Below are positions 20,842 to 32,103 of a DNA stretch of 64,000 nucleotides, piece after piece. The position numbers and the translations under genes were made by a program. The notes under the pieces were generated by a model. That model had not been told where the DNA came from. It worked only from the letters and a program-made list of their open reading frames with translations, and ran no database searches. The number at the start of each line of letters is the position of its first letter. Position 1 is the first letter of the stretch. The stretch spans positions 1,116,001-1,180,000 of the forward strand of contig JAOVFP010000024.1 in assembly GCA_025738555.1 (NCBI GenBank). Reading direction: 5' to 3'. The stretch is from Cyathus striatus. Its lineage: Eukaryota > Basidiomycota > Agaricomycetes > Agaricales > Nidulariaceae.

Positions 20842-22510
20842 ATGCTTGCGTCTCTCAGGAAAGCAGGTTCCATAGCACGCGTATGCCCCCTCCTTTTCTC
20901 ATTTCACCCCCAATTTACACCTTGTAGGCTGCCTCTGCAGGACAGAAGCGCTTCCTCTCCATCCATGAGTATCAGTCTATGAACCTCCTCAACTCGGTAC
21001 CTTTCTCCATGCTTTCCCCACCCTACAGTCGTATTCATTTCAACACTAGTATGGCATTCCAACCCCAAAGAGCAAGCCAGCAAACTCTGCCCAAGAGGCT
21101 TATGATGTTGCCAAAAACTTCGGTATTAACTCTATCATTATGCAGTTCTTTTTCTAACTATTGCTTTAGGCACAGATAAGCTAGTTATCAAGGCTCAGGT
21201 GCTTGCAGGAGGTCGCGGAAAGGGCAAATTTGATACTGGCCTACAGGGTGGTGTTCATATGGTGGACAGGTCAAAGCTGTTCCATGACAGTCTGCAAATG
21301 CGTATCTAATGTGTCTTGTTTCCAGTGCTGAGCAAGCAAAGCAGTACGCAGAACAAATGATTGGCTCCAAGCTTATAACGAAGCAGACGGGTGCTGGTGG
21401 ACGTGTTTGCAACGCGGTGAGTCCCCTCTTCCAGTCTGACAGTCTTAACAACTAATTTGCGTGTCAAAAGGTTATGCTTGCCGAGCGTCGCACACCTGCT
21501 CATGAATATTATGTTGCTGTCCTCAATGACCGTGTGTCGCAGGGCGTTGTTTTAGTTGCTTCCGCGCAGGGCGGCATGAATATTGAAGAGGTCGCTGCCA
21601 AAGATCCCGATGCTATCATTAGAACACCGATCGACTTCTACAACGGGTTGACAAAGCCCGAAGCTATTGACGTTGCAAAGAAGCTCGGTTTCTCTGATGA
21701 ACAAACACAGAACGAAGCCGCCGATATTTTTGTTAATCTATACAAGATTTTCAAGGATAAGGATGCTACACAAATTGAGATCAACCCCATGGCCTTGACG
21801 GAGGACGGCAAGGTGTTGTGGTGGGTGGTTTGTTTCATTTACGTTGCAATCAGCTCTAATTTTATACCTTCCTAGTATGGATGCCAAATTCAGCTTCGAT
21901 GATAATGCTGAATTCCGCCAAAGGGATGTATTTGAGCTCCGAGATATCTCTCAGGAGGAGCCATCTGAGGTTGAGGCTCAGAAGTTCAACCTTAACTTCA
22001 TCAAGTTGGATGGAGGCGTCGGGTGCCTCGTTAATGGTGCAGGATTGGCTATGGCTACTATGGATGTCCTCTCTTTACACGGAGGCAACCCAGCTAACTT
22101 CCTTGATGTCGGAGGGCAAGTACCAATCCTTCCAAAGCTTATACCATCAGTCGTAACAGGTTTTTTTATCTAGAGGCGCAACCCCTGAGACTGTGAAGAA
22201 AGCTTTTGAGATCTTATTGAGGGACCCCAAGGTTAAGAGCATCTTCATTAACATATTTGGCGGCATCATGCGTTGTGATTACATTGCAGAGGGTGTCATT
22301 AAGGCTACAAGGGAACTTGATCTAAAGGTTCCTCTTGTTGTCAGGTTAAAAGGCACCAAGGAGGCCGAAGCCAAGGAGTAAGTTTTACTGCATACAGGAA
22401 CACTTCCATACTAACTGTTTTCTAGGATGATTAAGGAGTCTGGTCTGAAGATTATTGCATTTGATAGTCTTGATGAGGCGGCTGCGAAAGCTGCAGAATT
22501 AGCTGCATAG
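20842..22510 (+). CDS. LSC2: Succinyl-CoA ligase beta subunit, mitochondrial
   Basis: Beta chain of the TCA-cycle enzyme that interconverts succinyl-CoA and succinate with NTP formation in the matrix (family knowledge). The start at 20842 gives [20 protein letters not shown], a typical mitochondrial presequence, then [19 protein letters not shown]-grasp residues follow: [64 protein letters not shown], and [16 protein letters not shown]. The C-terminal CoA-ligase domain gives [55 protein letters not shown] and [14 protein letters not shown], ending AAELAA. Nine or so exons. The intron at 22116-22173 must begin with GC (GG/GCAAGT) to keep VGGGATPE in frame. It converges with the next gene, with 157 bp between stops. 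Confidence 0.96.
22116..22173 (+). other. GC-AG intron in the succinyl-CoA ligase gene
   Basis: Reading frame requires the exon to end GGAGG and resume with AGGCGCAACC to encode VGGGATPE. The intron therefore starts GCAAGT and ends CTAG (58 bp). GCAAGT is the known consensus for the rare GC-AG class. No GT in the neighbourhood restores the frame. Confidence 0.75.
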
Positions 22511-22667
22511 ATATACCTTCTCTTTTCCCCCCTTGCTTTTAATGGATTTCCTTAATATCGACTGCTTAAGATACAGAAGGAACTATTGTGCAATAATAGG
22601 ACAACATCATATACCGTACGGACAATAGTATGTAAAAAGCATGAAACATAGAGTGGTGACAAAGTTG

Positions 22668-25600
22668 TTACCAGGTGGGCCGCGCAAAATTATGTGGCGG
22701 TGCTGTGTTGAAACTATGAGAAGGTGGATGATGTTGCTGAGTGCCCATCTGCCCATTATCTGGACGGGCTTGACCACGTCCAGCTGGCATCATATATCCA
22801 TGATTTTGCATAACCGGAGCGGGCATGAGGACGGGGCTGCCTGCATACATTGCTGCTCCTGCATGGGTCATCACAGGACTTATTAGTGGCATCCCTCTGC
22901 CCCGATTGGGGCCCATACCATTCGATTGCTGCTGGGGATTTGGTGGAGGCATACCGCCTTGCGGAGGTGGGTACATAGTAGGAGTACCGGGATAAGTAAC
23001 CATTTGACCAGGGTATGGGGATGGCACCGGCCTCATCATGCCACCAGGATTTTGAGGCGTAGGCCCTGCCATGTGCATCCACACTGGTTGGCTATATAAA
23101 GGCGGGTGCCCGTTGACAGCCGACATTCGGTTGGGTACAGGGCTGGATGCCACTTGGTGAGTATACATGACAGGGGCGGGCGAATGGCTCATCATTGGCG
23201 AATAAGGATAGGCGGGACGAATGTTGCTCGGTATGGGTGAGTAAGAGTATGTAGTTGGCGTAGGTCGAGCAACAGGAGCGTTAGTAGTTGGGGGTGACAT
23301 TGGAGCGCGATGTGTTGTAGAGTTCGATGAAGAAGGTACTTGTTGGAACGCTCGGGTGACATCGTGAAGTGACATGCGGGAAGGAGCTGTAGGAACGGCT
23401 GGTGGAGGTGTTCCTCCATCTTCAGATTTGACGTCCTGCAATGTGAAGGGAAGTGCGGTTAGATCATCTGCTATACCTTCGAGGGAGTTCACTGCATGTG
23501 AGCTAGCCTTGTCCGATGTTTGAGACCACACAGCTTTAAGATGTTCTGGGTCGGGGGCACGCACGCCTAATTCCTTCACAGGTAAACTGAGCGATGTTCG
23601 TGCCCAAGGAGACGTATGGTGGGTGGAAGGGGTCGATAGAGTATCAGTCTGTCCCAACGCTCGTGAGGAAGCCAATAAATAAATAAATAAATTTACTCAC
23701 TGAGTCGTTAGAACCCTTGTCTGCTTTAGATGATGCAAGCGAAGATATCTGGTGTTTTGAGTCACGCTTAGGGGCTGGATCCGTTGAGGGGGGTTTTGTA
23801 CCATTAACCTGCGGCTTGGTGTCGCTGGAAATATCACTTGGCGACAATGCATTAGACACAGTTGCATTTGCTTTATCGTCTAATGAGCCTATGTCCTGTT
23901 GGTAACCGTCCTCCAGTTCACTGTTAACAATGAAATTAACTCGGGATTCGGAATCTGCCTCTATGACATCAATTCGCGAATCACGCAAGACTGCCACAGC
24001 AGAACCAGCAGGCATCTTCGGTATTGAGCGCGATCGAACAGAACCCACAATACTATCAGCTTTCGATAACGAAGAGTCTGCAGACCTCGGGAGCGACGCC
24101 ACATTTGATTGTGCATGAAGAACTTCAGGAGGGGGAGAGCGGCTTGTAGTATCAAGACTATTTTCTGTGGGCAGATCCATTGACACGTTTCCCTGGGGTT
24201 TAGAAGCAGTTGAAGATGCCTTTCTCCAAGATGCAGCGCCATCCGCAACCGTGGGTTTGCCAAATGCACCAGCGCCGTTAATCTTTACTCCTACAGATGG
24301 AAGTCTTGCCTTCGGGAGGAACACTCTAAACTTAGGCTTCCCTTTGAAGTTCCCAGATGGTCTCCTGAAAAGAATTTCGTTCACGGAAAGGTCTCTTCTG
24401 TTCATACCTTCCACCGGAGGATCGAAAGATAAAATATCCCATCTGGGTGCATACGGAAGACGGAAGAATGAGCTCAGCTGCCGTTTATTGACAAGCTCAA
24501 GAGACCGGGAGTACTTGGGGAATTTAACAGTAAAAGAGTTCCAGGCAGGTTTTGGTGTGAATAGTGGCTCTACAGCTGTCACATCAAACACTTCAGTCGG
24601 CGCGTCATGGAATTCATGGGCTCGTTGCCGCATTGCCGGAGGAATCCAACGATCCTTTGGTGGTTGAGGTGGTTGAAGAGGTTGAGGAGGTGTTGGCTTC
24701 CCCGACAGTGGCAATGATACTCGAGGAGCAGTCTCTGTTACTGCTGGCAAGGGTGCGGGAGCAGGTGTGGCTGATGGATGGCTTTCCTTAGAGGCATCCA
24801 ATGCTCCCTTAATCCTTGACATAGCATCATCGAGGGCAGACATCGTTGATTCCTTGTAGAAACTCTGCCCACGAGGAGTTCGCTGGTTGTGAACCATGTG
24901 TGGCGGTACGGTGACGACTTGAGTAGTATTACGGCGATCGTGTTCCTTTACTATCGTTGTGGCTTCCACAGCGACGATAGTTGCATGGGACTTTTCCTCC
25001 AATGTTAGTTCCTTTGTCGACGGAGCATCCTTGGTAGTCGCGGGAACTGCGGAGACATCGTGAACTACCTGCCGCCTCCATGTTCCGAAATCACTCTTGG
25101 TTGCTGAAGGAGGGGCCTCAATTTCATCTTTCTTATCCTCGAAGAAATCACTGGCGACAGGTCGTGCGGGCTTCGTAGACACGAGTGGAGTAGCAGCAAC
25201 CAGAGGAGTTTCTCCTTCAGGAACAGAGACAAACTTGCCCATGTCTGAAAAATCAACAACTTCCAAGTCGTCTGCTGAGCCTTTCCTGATAGTACCTACT
25301 TGCTCCATAGCAGATTGCGGAGTCAGCAACGACGTGCTGGTTGTATGGGAAGTAGTCTGCCGTAATGCAGAAGGAGATGAAGGTGGTAAAGGACTCGCCT
25401 TTGCTCTCCAAGAGTCAGATTCAGAGGCAGGCGTAGGAACATTTCCAGATGGGCGACGCGATAGTCCTGCACGCAAAGGTTCTTGTTGTGTGCTGCTAGG
25501 CAGTGGCCGTCTCTGCGGACCTATGCTAGGGGTCTTTGACACCTTTACACTGCTGATTGCGTCCTCAATGACCGCCAACACCTGCTGTTCCTAAGGTAAC

Positions 25601-27979
25601 TGTTGAAATGCAATCCAAGAACCTCCAAAGAATATAGCGCACCTTGGCTTGATTAGCCTTCTTTAAACTCTCCTCCGCCCGCCCCCGTGCATTCTCCTCT
25701 TCGTCCCTCTGCTTCTTTGCAGCCTCCTCTGCCTCTTTTGTTTTTGCTTCCTCCGCTGCTTTCATCTTTACCTCCAACTCTGCAGCCTTTTTCCTGGCCC
25801 TCTCTTTTTGGGCCTCTCGCTCGGCTTCCTCCTGCTCGCGCCTCTGCTTCGCTCTCTCGGCAGCAGTGTGCATGAGATCCTTGCGTACCTCGTCTAATTC
25901 GGGAGCTGACAAGGGAGGAAGCGTAGCTTGTCCTCCAGATAATGGAGAAATGGCGGCAAGCGACCTATGGGACAGGGCTGGCGACTGCGAGGGGTGGCGA
26001 TTGGATCCAGATGGAACAAGCGGTTCGCGCATGTTCGAATCCCGCGAGGGAAGTCGGCGAGCAGGTATATTAGGTGAGACTTGTGCAAGATGTGGTGGCA
26101 ACTGTCTACCACCTTCGTGTGATGGCCGACGCATGGTATGTGTAGGAAGGGGAGGAGGGCCCATATCCGAACGTCGTCCTCTGTCGGAATCTCTATCTCG
26201 GCCACCCCATGAAGTTGTTGGACCCATCGCGTGCCCAAAGCCATCCTTGGTCATTCGAGGGCTAGTAGGTACATCGCGTCGTGCAATGTCCCGTTCTGGA
26301 CGATTTCTATCACCAAACGGTCCCTGTCCAAACCCACTCTCCCTCCTGCCAAGTGCAGGTGGACGAGAGAACTCACCAGCCCCTCCTGATTTCTGCAATA
26401 ATTGAACATTGCTCCCAGACGATTCAAAGCTCCCTCGTTTGGATTGATACGAGGCAGGTGGAGGGCGGTGGCTATATGGTTCTAGTCTATTCGAACGTTC
26501 GTTAAACAAGACACGGGAAGATTCCTGGGGAGAATGAAGTGGGTTAGTTGAGGAAGCTGGACTTGCAGTAGGATGTCCTGCGGGAGCAGAAGTGAAGTCA
26601 CGGGCGGATGTCGCAGGGGAAGCTCTCGACCGTGGCCAACTTCGATCAAAGTCCTCTCCAAAACGATCCTCCTTGCTCACATTTTGCCCTGAACCTGAAC
26701 GCGTTGGAGAGTCGGGTGGGGGCTCGGGAGTCGTGTCGATCTTGTATTGACGACCGTCACCGAATTCAATGACGCCAACGAGGAAATTGTCGTCGTCCTC
26801 TTCCATCTAAGATAAATAATTACTAGCTGAGAAATAAATGAAATCAAAACTTGGACGAACCTCGTGTCCCAATGATGAGCATTTGGGTCAAGATGGACGC
26901 CGCGGAATGTATCGGCTTCTTCCAGCCTTGCTTGTCTACTAGCAGCAGCAGCAGCATCCGACGTTGACGGCTTTGTCTCTTCAGGTTTTGGTTTCCGAGA
27001 GGACGAAGTGGTAGCTGCAGGAATATGTAATGAGTTGATTATCCTAAGTGACATGAGGTTCAGTAGGGAAGGCTAACGAACCGTTCGCAACTTCTGCCGC
27101 AGTAGGGAAGTCGTTGGGAGTGATATCCGGTCTTGCAGGTGTCGATAGCGCTGGAGGTTTGAGATTTCCCCAAACGGGCTTGTTGGCGCCCTTTGCAGTT
27201 GAAGAATCTTTCTGTGAGGGGCCTTGCTGAACCAGAGTTGTGCGGGGCTGTGGTTGGATGACTTTGCCAGCATGGGGTGGTTGTGGTGCAACAGGTGTAG
27301 TGGTTGCTATGTTGGCAGCAGAAGGTAATGGAGAAGTGCCACTTGGCGAACTGGACCCTGTGGCAGCGGGTGAGGGTGTGACGGAGGAGGGACGCGACCA
27401 GCCTGCAGTTCCAGTAGAATGAGAAGGTGTTGCGGTAAGTTTCGTTGTGACAAGCCGGGAGTGAGCAGAGGTTTGTGCTTGAGGTCGTGCTGAAGAAAAG
27501 TAAATTAGTGAGCAAACGGTTGTGGTCGAGAAAGAGAGAGGGGATAAAAGAAATTGCTCACAAACAGGACTGCCGGATTTAGCAGAAGAAGAGATGGAAG
27601 ATGATGGAGCAGCGGTGGTGGCGGAGGAGTTCTTCTCAAGAAACTTCTTGTTAATGTTGACGGCGCTGAATTTCTTTGGATGGGGAGCGACAGGAGAAGA
27701 GGAGGAAGATTGAGAGGGTACTGAGGGGAGCTGTACGAGAGTTGGCCGTGCAGGGGGTGGGGTTGGTTGGGAGTCGGTCGGAGGGGACGTCGTCTTTGCC
27801 TGATCTGCGCTTGCCGTAGACGGCGTTGCGAAATCGCCCTTGGACGGGGCGGGCAGTGGCAAAGGCTGTGCCTTGTGCAGGTCTGCCCGCCCCGAGCCCT
27901 GATTGAGCTCTGGTAACTCTTTTTGCTGCTCCTGGGTGGTAGGGTGGGGCAGCAGTGTAGGTGCTTTGTCGGAATTAGC
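22668..27979 (-). CDS. Very long low-complexity protein with a charged coiled coil; function unknown
   Basis: At least six minus-strand exons join in frame into a protein of roughly 1,600 residues. The N-terminus (MANSDKAPTLLPHPTT) is Pro/Ser/Thr-rich with an island PKKFSAVNINKKFLEKNSS. Then follow TPNDFPTAAEVANG, an acidic block DNFLVGVIEFGDGRQYKIDT after DPNAHHWD, and an Arg/Ser/Pro-rich stretch. A strongly charged coiled coil comes next (AERAKQRREQEEAEREAQ through ARGRAEESLKKANQAK, about 25640-25870). After that are islands SFTVKFPKYSRSLELVNKRQ and RWDILSFDPPVEGMNRRDL (about 24390-24560). The C-terminal 330 residues are Pro/Met/Gln/Tyr-rich. The frame stays open through all this, so the gene is real. 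I do not recognise the family; the layout would suit a scaffold or mRNP protein, but that is inference. An upstream 5' leader exon at about 28136-28241 with an intron to 28050 is possible. Confidence 0.72.
23673..23693. repeat. AATA microsatellite inside an intron
   Basis: Five tandem copies of a 4-bp AAAT/AATA unit sit just inside the 5' side of an intron (minus strand) of the long low-complexity gene, next to its GTGAGT donor. Confidence 0.8.
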
Positions 27980-28361
27980 CATAGACGCGTCGCCAGACGC
28001 TTGCTGGATTTGATTTTTTAGGTTCCCGTGAATAGAACTGGGGGATGTGATGAGAGAAAGGAGAGGGTGGGAAGCGGGGAGGGATGAGCAGGAGACAGGG
28101 GAGAGGGGGAGAAGAAGAAACATACCTGGACCAGCAATGGGACAGAATCAAGTGTCGACGTTGAACGAGTCCAATCTCGGGGCGTGAGTCCTGCCTCTCC
28201 CATCGGTCTCTCTCCGGCCGACATTCTCCTTTTCTGTCCATATACCGGTCTCAAGGCAAACACGATGCATATAATCGTAATAATTTATATATTTAACTAA
28301 CACTAATAATTTTAACTAGCGAACACTAATAATCACCTAGCGAACACTCTAATAATTTTAT
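27980..28361. other. Upstream of long gene; AT-rich 3' flank of SPF27 with short repeats
   Basis: The part 27980-28260 probably holds the leader of the long gene, including a pyrimidine-rich leader intron (about 28050-28135). The part 28264-28361 is AT-rich and repeats a CTAGCGAACACT / AATAATTTTA unit about three times just beyond the SPF27 stop. Confidence 0.5.
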
Positions 28362-28384
28362 CTATGCAATCTCAGCTAGCGAAG
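28275..28384. repeat. Short direct repeats around CTAGCGAA and TAATAATTTTA
   Basis: CTAGCGAACACT occurs at about 28316 and 28337, and CTAGCGAA again at about 28376. AATAATTTTA occurs at about 28304 and 28350, with CTAATAAT variants nearby. The last copy overlaps the final codons of the SPF27 gene. Confidence 0.6.
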
Positions 28385-29128
28385 CCTCTCTCTTGTTCAG
28401 CCGGTTCACCTCTGCATCCAGCGCCACATTCGCCATCTCAATCTGCAGCACATTCGAAATCAGCTCCGTCCACCGTGTCTCCAGCGTCGTCAGTTGTTTC
28501 CCCAGACGGTCCTGCTCGTTTTTGCGTTGTCGGTTCACTTCTACCGTCAGCTCCTTCAGCTCCTCCAGTGCCTGCTCCGTTTGTTTCGCAGTTGCCTCCA
28601 GCACGTAGTTACTTATCCGGTACCCATTCGCACCGTATGTCTGTAGCAGCGTCAAGTTCGTCTGCCTAATCCATACCTCTTAATTAACCATCCATATGTA
28701 CAACCAATAAAAACATTCCTACCGTATCCGTTGATGCTCCAGCTGCGCACGCGCATTATTAATCGCATCCTGCCATTCTTCATCCGTCCCTGGCGTGGAT
28801 GTCGGCGCTGGAAGCTGATAGCGAATTGAGTCCAACGAGGGGAATGGCTGGTGCGATTCGATGCGTTCAAGTTCAGCCTTCAGCAGCGGGTGATCCTATC
28901 AAGGTCGGTCAGCAAACCGTGCAAAGCACACGTCGCCAAGCGTTGCTCACGAACAGAGAATAATTCTACATCTCCCGGAACACGAGGATGAAGTGTTGCA
29001 GGTGGCTTGCCCAGCTCCTTCGCTAGCTCGTGTTCGACCTTTTGCTGCAGCACAGGGTACTTTTGAAGGTCGTCGTCGTAGTAAGGCAAAGAGTCGAATA
29101 TATCGTTTTGGGGCTGTTCAACGTCCAT
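28362..29128 (-). CDS. Pre-mRNA splicing factor SPF27 (BCAS2/Cwf7)
   Basis: Component of the Prp19/NineTeen complex of the spliceosome (family knowledge). The start at 29128 gives MDVEQPQNDIFDSLPYYDDD, then VLQQKVEHELAKELGKPP and LHPRVPGDVELFS. After an intron come HPLLKAELERIESHQ, FPSLDSIRYQLPAP and GTDEEWQDAINNARAQLEHQ. After a second short intron come TNLTLLQTYGANGYRISNYV and a long coiled coil (TEQALEELKELTVEVNRQR through LNKREASLAEIA). The order matches BCAS2/SPF27, including the DSLPYYD opening and the TYG..W/Y.. block. About 225 residues, the usual length. The gene is divergent from the complex I gene, with only 210 bp between start codons. Confidence 0.92.
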
Positions 29129-29338
29129 TTCAGTAGTTATATTTATAAGAGGTGTCGTGAATGGTAGATGTTAAGAAATGTGTTTGTGCAGAGGAGGAGG
29201 AATAACAGATGAGTCCAATTGGATTTAGAAGGATCAGCGCGGCAAAACCCGAAAAGTGTCCGCGTCCAGTTCGTCGCTGTCCTCATCCAACGCCCAACGC
29301 CGTTCTTCGTCGCCCACCGCGTTTCCGAAGCCCTCAAA

Positions 29339-30422
29339 ATGTCCTTCCGCGCAGGGCTCAGAGCAGGCCGTGTCCTCAGGAACGTTTCCCGTCCCACTAC
29401 CGCCTCCATTACCCACGTCAGACGCCCTCTCTCCTCCTCTGCACCCTCCAGAGGTATTTCATATCATCGTTCTGCCTTTCCTTAGTCCTCACCTTCTCCC
29501 CTTTCAGCATCAGAATCCCCGTTCACAGAGCCCACCTCCCCAAATATCTCCGTTACAAGCCACGGTACTACATCAGAGGCACTTCACACCTACGGCTCCT
29601 ACCTCACCCAGTGTCTTCCTAAATTCATTCAGCAATTCTCCGTTCTCAAGGACGAGCTGACGCTCTACGTCGCTCCCTCTGCTGTTATCCCTGTCCTCAC
29701 TTTTCTCCGTGACCATGCCCAGTGCCAATTCAAGCAATGCATGGATATCAGCGGTGTCGATTTTCCCGAGAGGGAGAAGCGCTTTGAGGTCGTCTATCAC
29801 CTCTTGAGTATCAAGTATGCAGGTAGGATCAGGGTCAAGACCTATGCTGGAGAGGCCGATCCAGTTCCAAGCGCTGTCTCTGTCTTCCGAGGTGCTGATT
29901 GGTGAGCGTACCCTCATGTCCACTCTTCCATTCTTAGCTAACTACTTTCATTCCGTAGGTATGAACGTGAATGTTGGGATCTCTTTGGCGTCTTCTTTGA
30001 GGGTCACCCCGATCTGTAAGTTCATTTTGTGCTCCTATCAATGTGTCTCATATGTATGTACTCCTTCAGCCGTCGCATTCTTACCGACTACGGCTTTGAG
30101 GGTCACCCCTTGCGCAAGGACTTCCCCCTTACCGTAAGTAGTCGACTGTCTGTTATTACACGCGAAACTAACATCATACAGGGTTATACCGAGGTTCGTT
30201 ACGATGAAGAGCGCAAACGCGTCGTCTACGAGCCTCTTCAACTTACCCAGGCGTTCCGGTTTGTGGTTCTTCTGTGTCACAGTCTTTCGTGCTAAAAGAC
30301 TTCGTAGCAATTTCGAGTCGCTATCACCTTGGGAACAAGTTGGTGAGGGTGTCAAGACCTCCCGCCCGGATGAACTTAAGCCCCTGCCACCACCCAAACC
30401 CGAGGAGACTAAGAAGCAATAG
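29339..30422 (+). CDS. NADH:ubiquinone oxidoreductase 30 kDa subunit (NDUFS3/NuoC), mitochondrial
   Basis: Peripheral-arm subunit of respiratory complex I on the matrix side (family knowledge). The start at 29339 gives [19 protein letters not shown], an Arg/Ser-rich presequence. Exons then give [74 protein letters not shown] and the family signature [39 protein letters not shown] and [20 protein letters not shown] follow, then [14 protein letters not shown]. It ends in a Pro/Lys-rich tail. About six introns. All conserved blocks are present and the frame is intact. The gene implies that this fungus has complex I, unlike Saccharomyces. Confidence 0.96.
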
Positions 30423-30653
30423 ACCACAAATTCATCCATATAGATATCGACTCCTCATATTATCAGTCATATCTTTACTTTCGAACAGATTATGGACTGG
30501 AGCCAGATTCAAGATGGTTTGTGCATATTGTCAACATTACAATAGTAGGTAAAGACATAAGCTCACTAAGACAGAATTCCTGAGAAACTATAATACATTT
30601 GGAGGACCGATACATGTGCAAGTATATTCATGTTAGCCCGTTCATACAAATAG

Positions 30654-32103
30654 TCACGATTCTTCGTTGCCTTCCATCTTCAGCGAAGTGCTTTCATCCG
30701 CAGTCTTTATATCTTTCTTATCCTCTGCCTCACTTATGACCCCCCTTTCACCCCAGCCCATCCTTGAAACAACATAATCCTGTCCAACAACCTCAACGCC
30801 CACACGGAGTGCCTCTGCAATTAAGTCCTCCACCCAATCATGCTGATCCCACATTGAGAGCCATTTCACTGGAGACGCCTGAGTCAAGGTTGTGTGAGTC
30901 AACCTATGTTCTGGATCAAATAGATAAATCAAGAACTGAAGCCGCTGATGTGTTTCTGAAATGTCAGAGGTACCCTCCGTCGACAGTGCAACCGGAACCG
31001 TATATGATGTCGTGAAAGGCTGAATGCGAATATACACATGTGAATAGGTAGTTGGAGTATTGACGTTGGAAGGCTTGGACTGAATTGCTTTATCGTTAGT
31101 TTTCACTAATTGAGCAACCTCTGCCTGCGCGAGTTTAACTGCGGCATCATAACCTTCAACTATGTTCAAATCGCGACCAGTGTCCATATCCTCTTTGGGT
31201 TTAGATTCGTTTCCTCGATTAACAATCAGGTCTCCCCCCTCGACTTGCTCCATAATCTACGATAACCACATAAGTAAAATAAAATAACGGTAGGAGATAA
31301 ACATACCCTAGCAAGCGCGCGATATACAAGTGATTCAATACCATCGTATCCTTGCATATCATGGCTTAACCATACTTGAATCACCTCGTGCTCAGATATG
31401 GGAGGGGCGACAACATTGAGGATATCAGTCAATGTTGACAATCCTACACGCTTGAAATCCTGACCTATGAGTTTAATGCATGCTTAACCGTTTCGTTCGA
31501 ACAGAGAAATAAAAACCAGAACAAACCGAGCTTGTCCAGTTGTGCAGCTTTAGCATATTCCATAACACCTTCACCCCACTTTCTCGCTTGTTCATTCTTT
31601 GGAAGTTGCTTCACTTGCTCATCAACCACCGTCTTCGCCTGTTGAATGGCGGCAGAAGCGGTGGACCACACTGAACCCCACCCCCACCCACCTCCGCTTT
31701 GAAGGACTGATTGAGATTCGGGTTTCTTCGCCGCCTCAACAGCCGCGTTTCCGGAAGCGACTTTGTTTAATGATGTCTGACTAGAACTGGCAGATGCCTG
31801 AAGAGAAGAGGGAGTCCCACCGCCAAGACGTACGCGCTCAGTGCTCTTTCTTAGCGACCCGACGGGGGTTCCAGAGCGAGAAATATGTACGGTAGAAGGT
31901 GCACGCGGTGGTTCCACGCTCTTCTGAGCGATCTCGTCAAAGAAAGCGAGAACCTCAGCGGCTTCACCTTCGTTGTTTCCTCCGGATGATGCAGCACCCT
32001 TGCCAGTGGCAGCGCTTGAACGATCGGGAGGAGGAGCCAAAGAATCAAGGTCGTCAAGAAGTTGAAGAGCTTCGTCCTGTTTTGACTTGGGTTTCGAAGT
32101 CAT
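30654..32103 (-). CDS. MTC1-like protein (maintenance of telomere capping 1 family)
   Basis: Conserved fungal family named after yeast Mtc1; the yeast protein is linked genetically to telomere capping and found in cytoplasm and vesicles, so the true role is unclear (family knowledge). The start at 32103 gives MTSKPKSKQDEALQLLDDLD, then AEVLAFFDEIAQKS. A Ser-rich linker leads to GGWGWGSVWSTASAAIQQAK, followed by NEQARKWGEGVMEYAKA. Two short introns later come VGLSTLTDILNVVAPPISEH, EVIQVWLSHDMQGYDGIESL and MEQVEGGDLIVNRGNES. The C-terminal domain carries TYSHVYIRIQPFTTSY, DISETHQRLQFLIYLFDP and LSMWDQHDWVEDLIAEALRV. The tryptophan-rich amphipathic segment and the TLAPPISEHE-like block are the recognisable family signatures. 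About 430 residues. Confidence 0.82.

Noticed and set aside
25097..25594. 165-codon plus-strand ORF
   Set aside because: Antisense shadow of the same long gene; no domain.
25866..26405. 179-codon plus-strand ORF
   Set aside because: Lies antisense to a continuous minus-strand coding frame of the long low-complexity gene; composition mirrors it.
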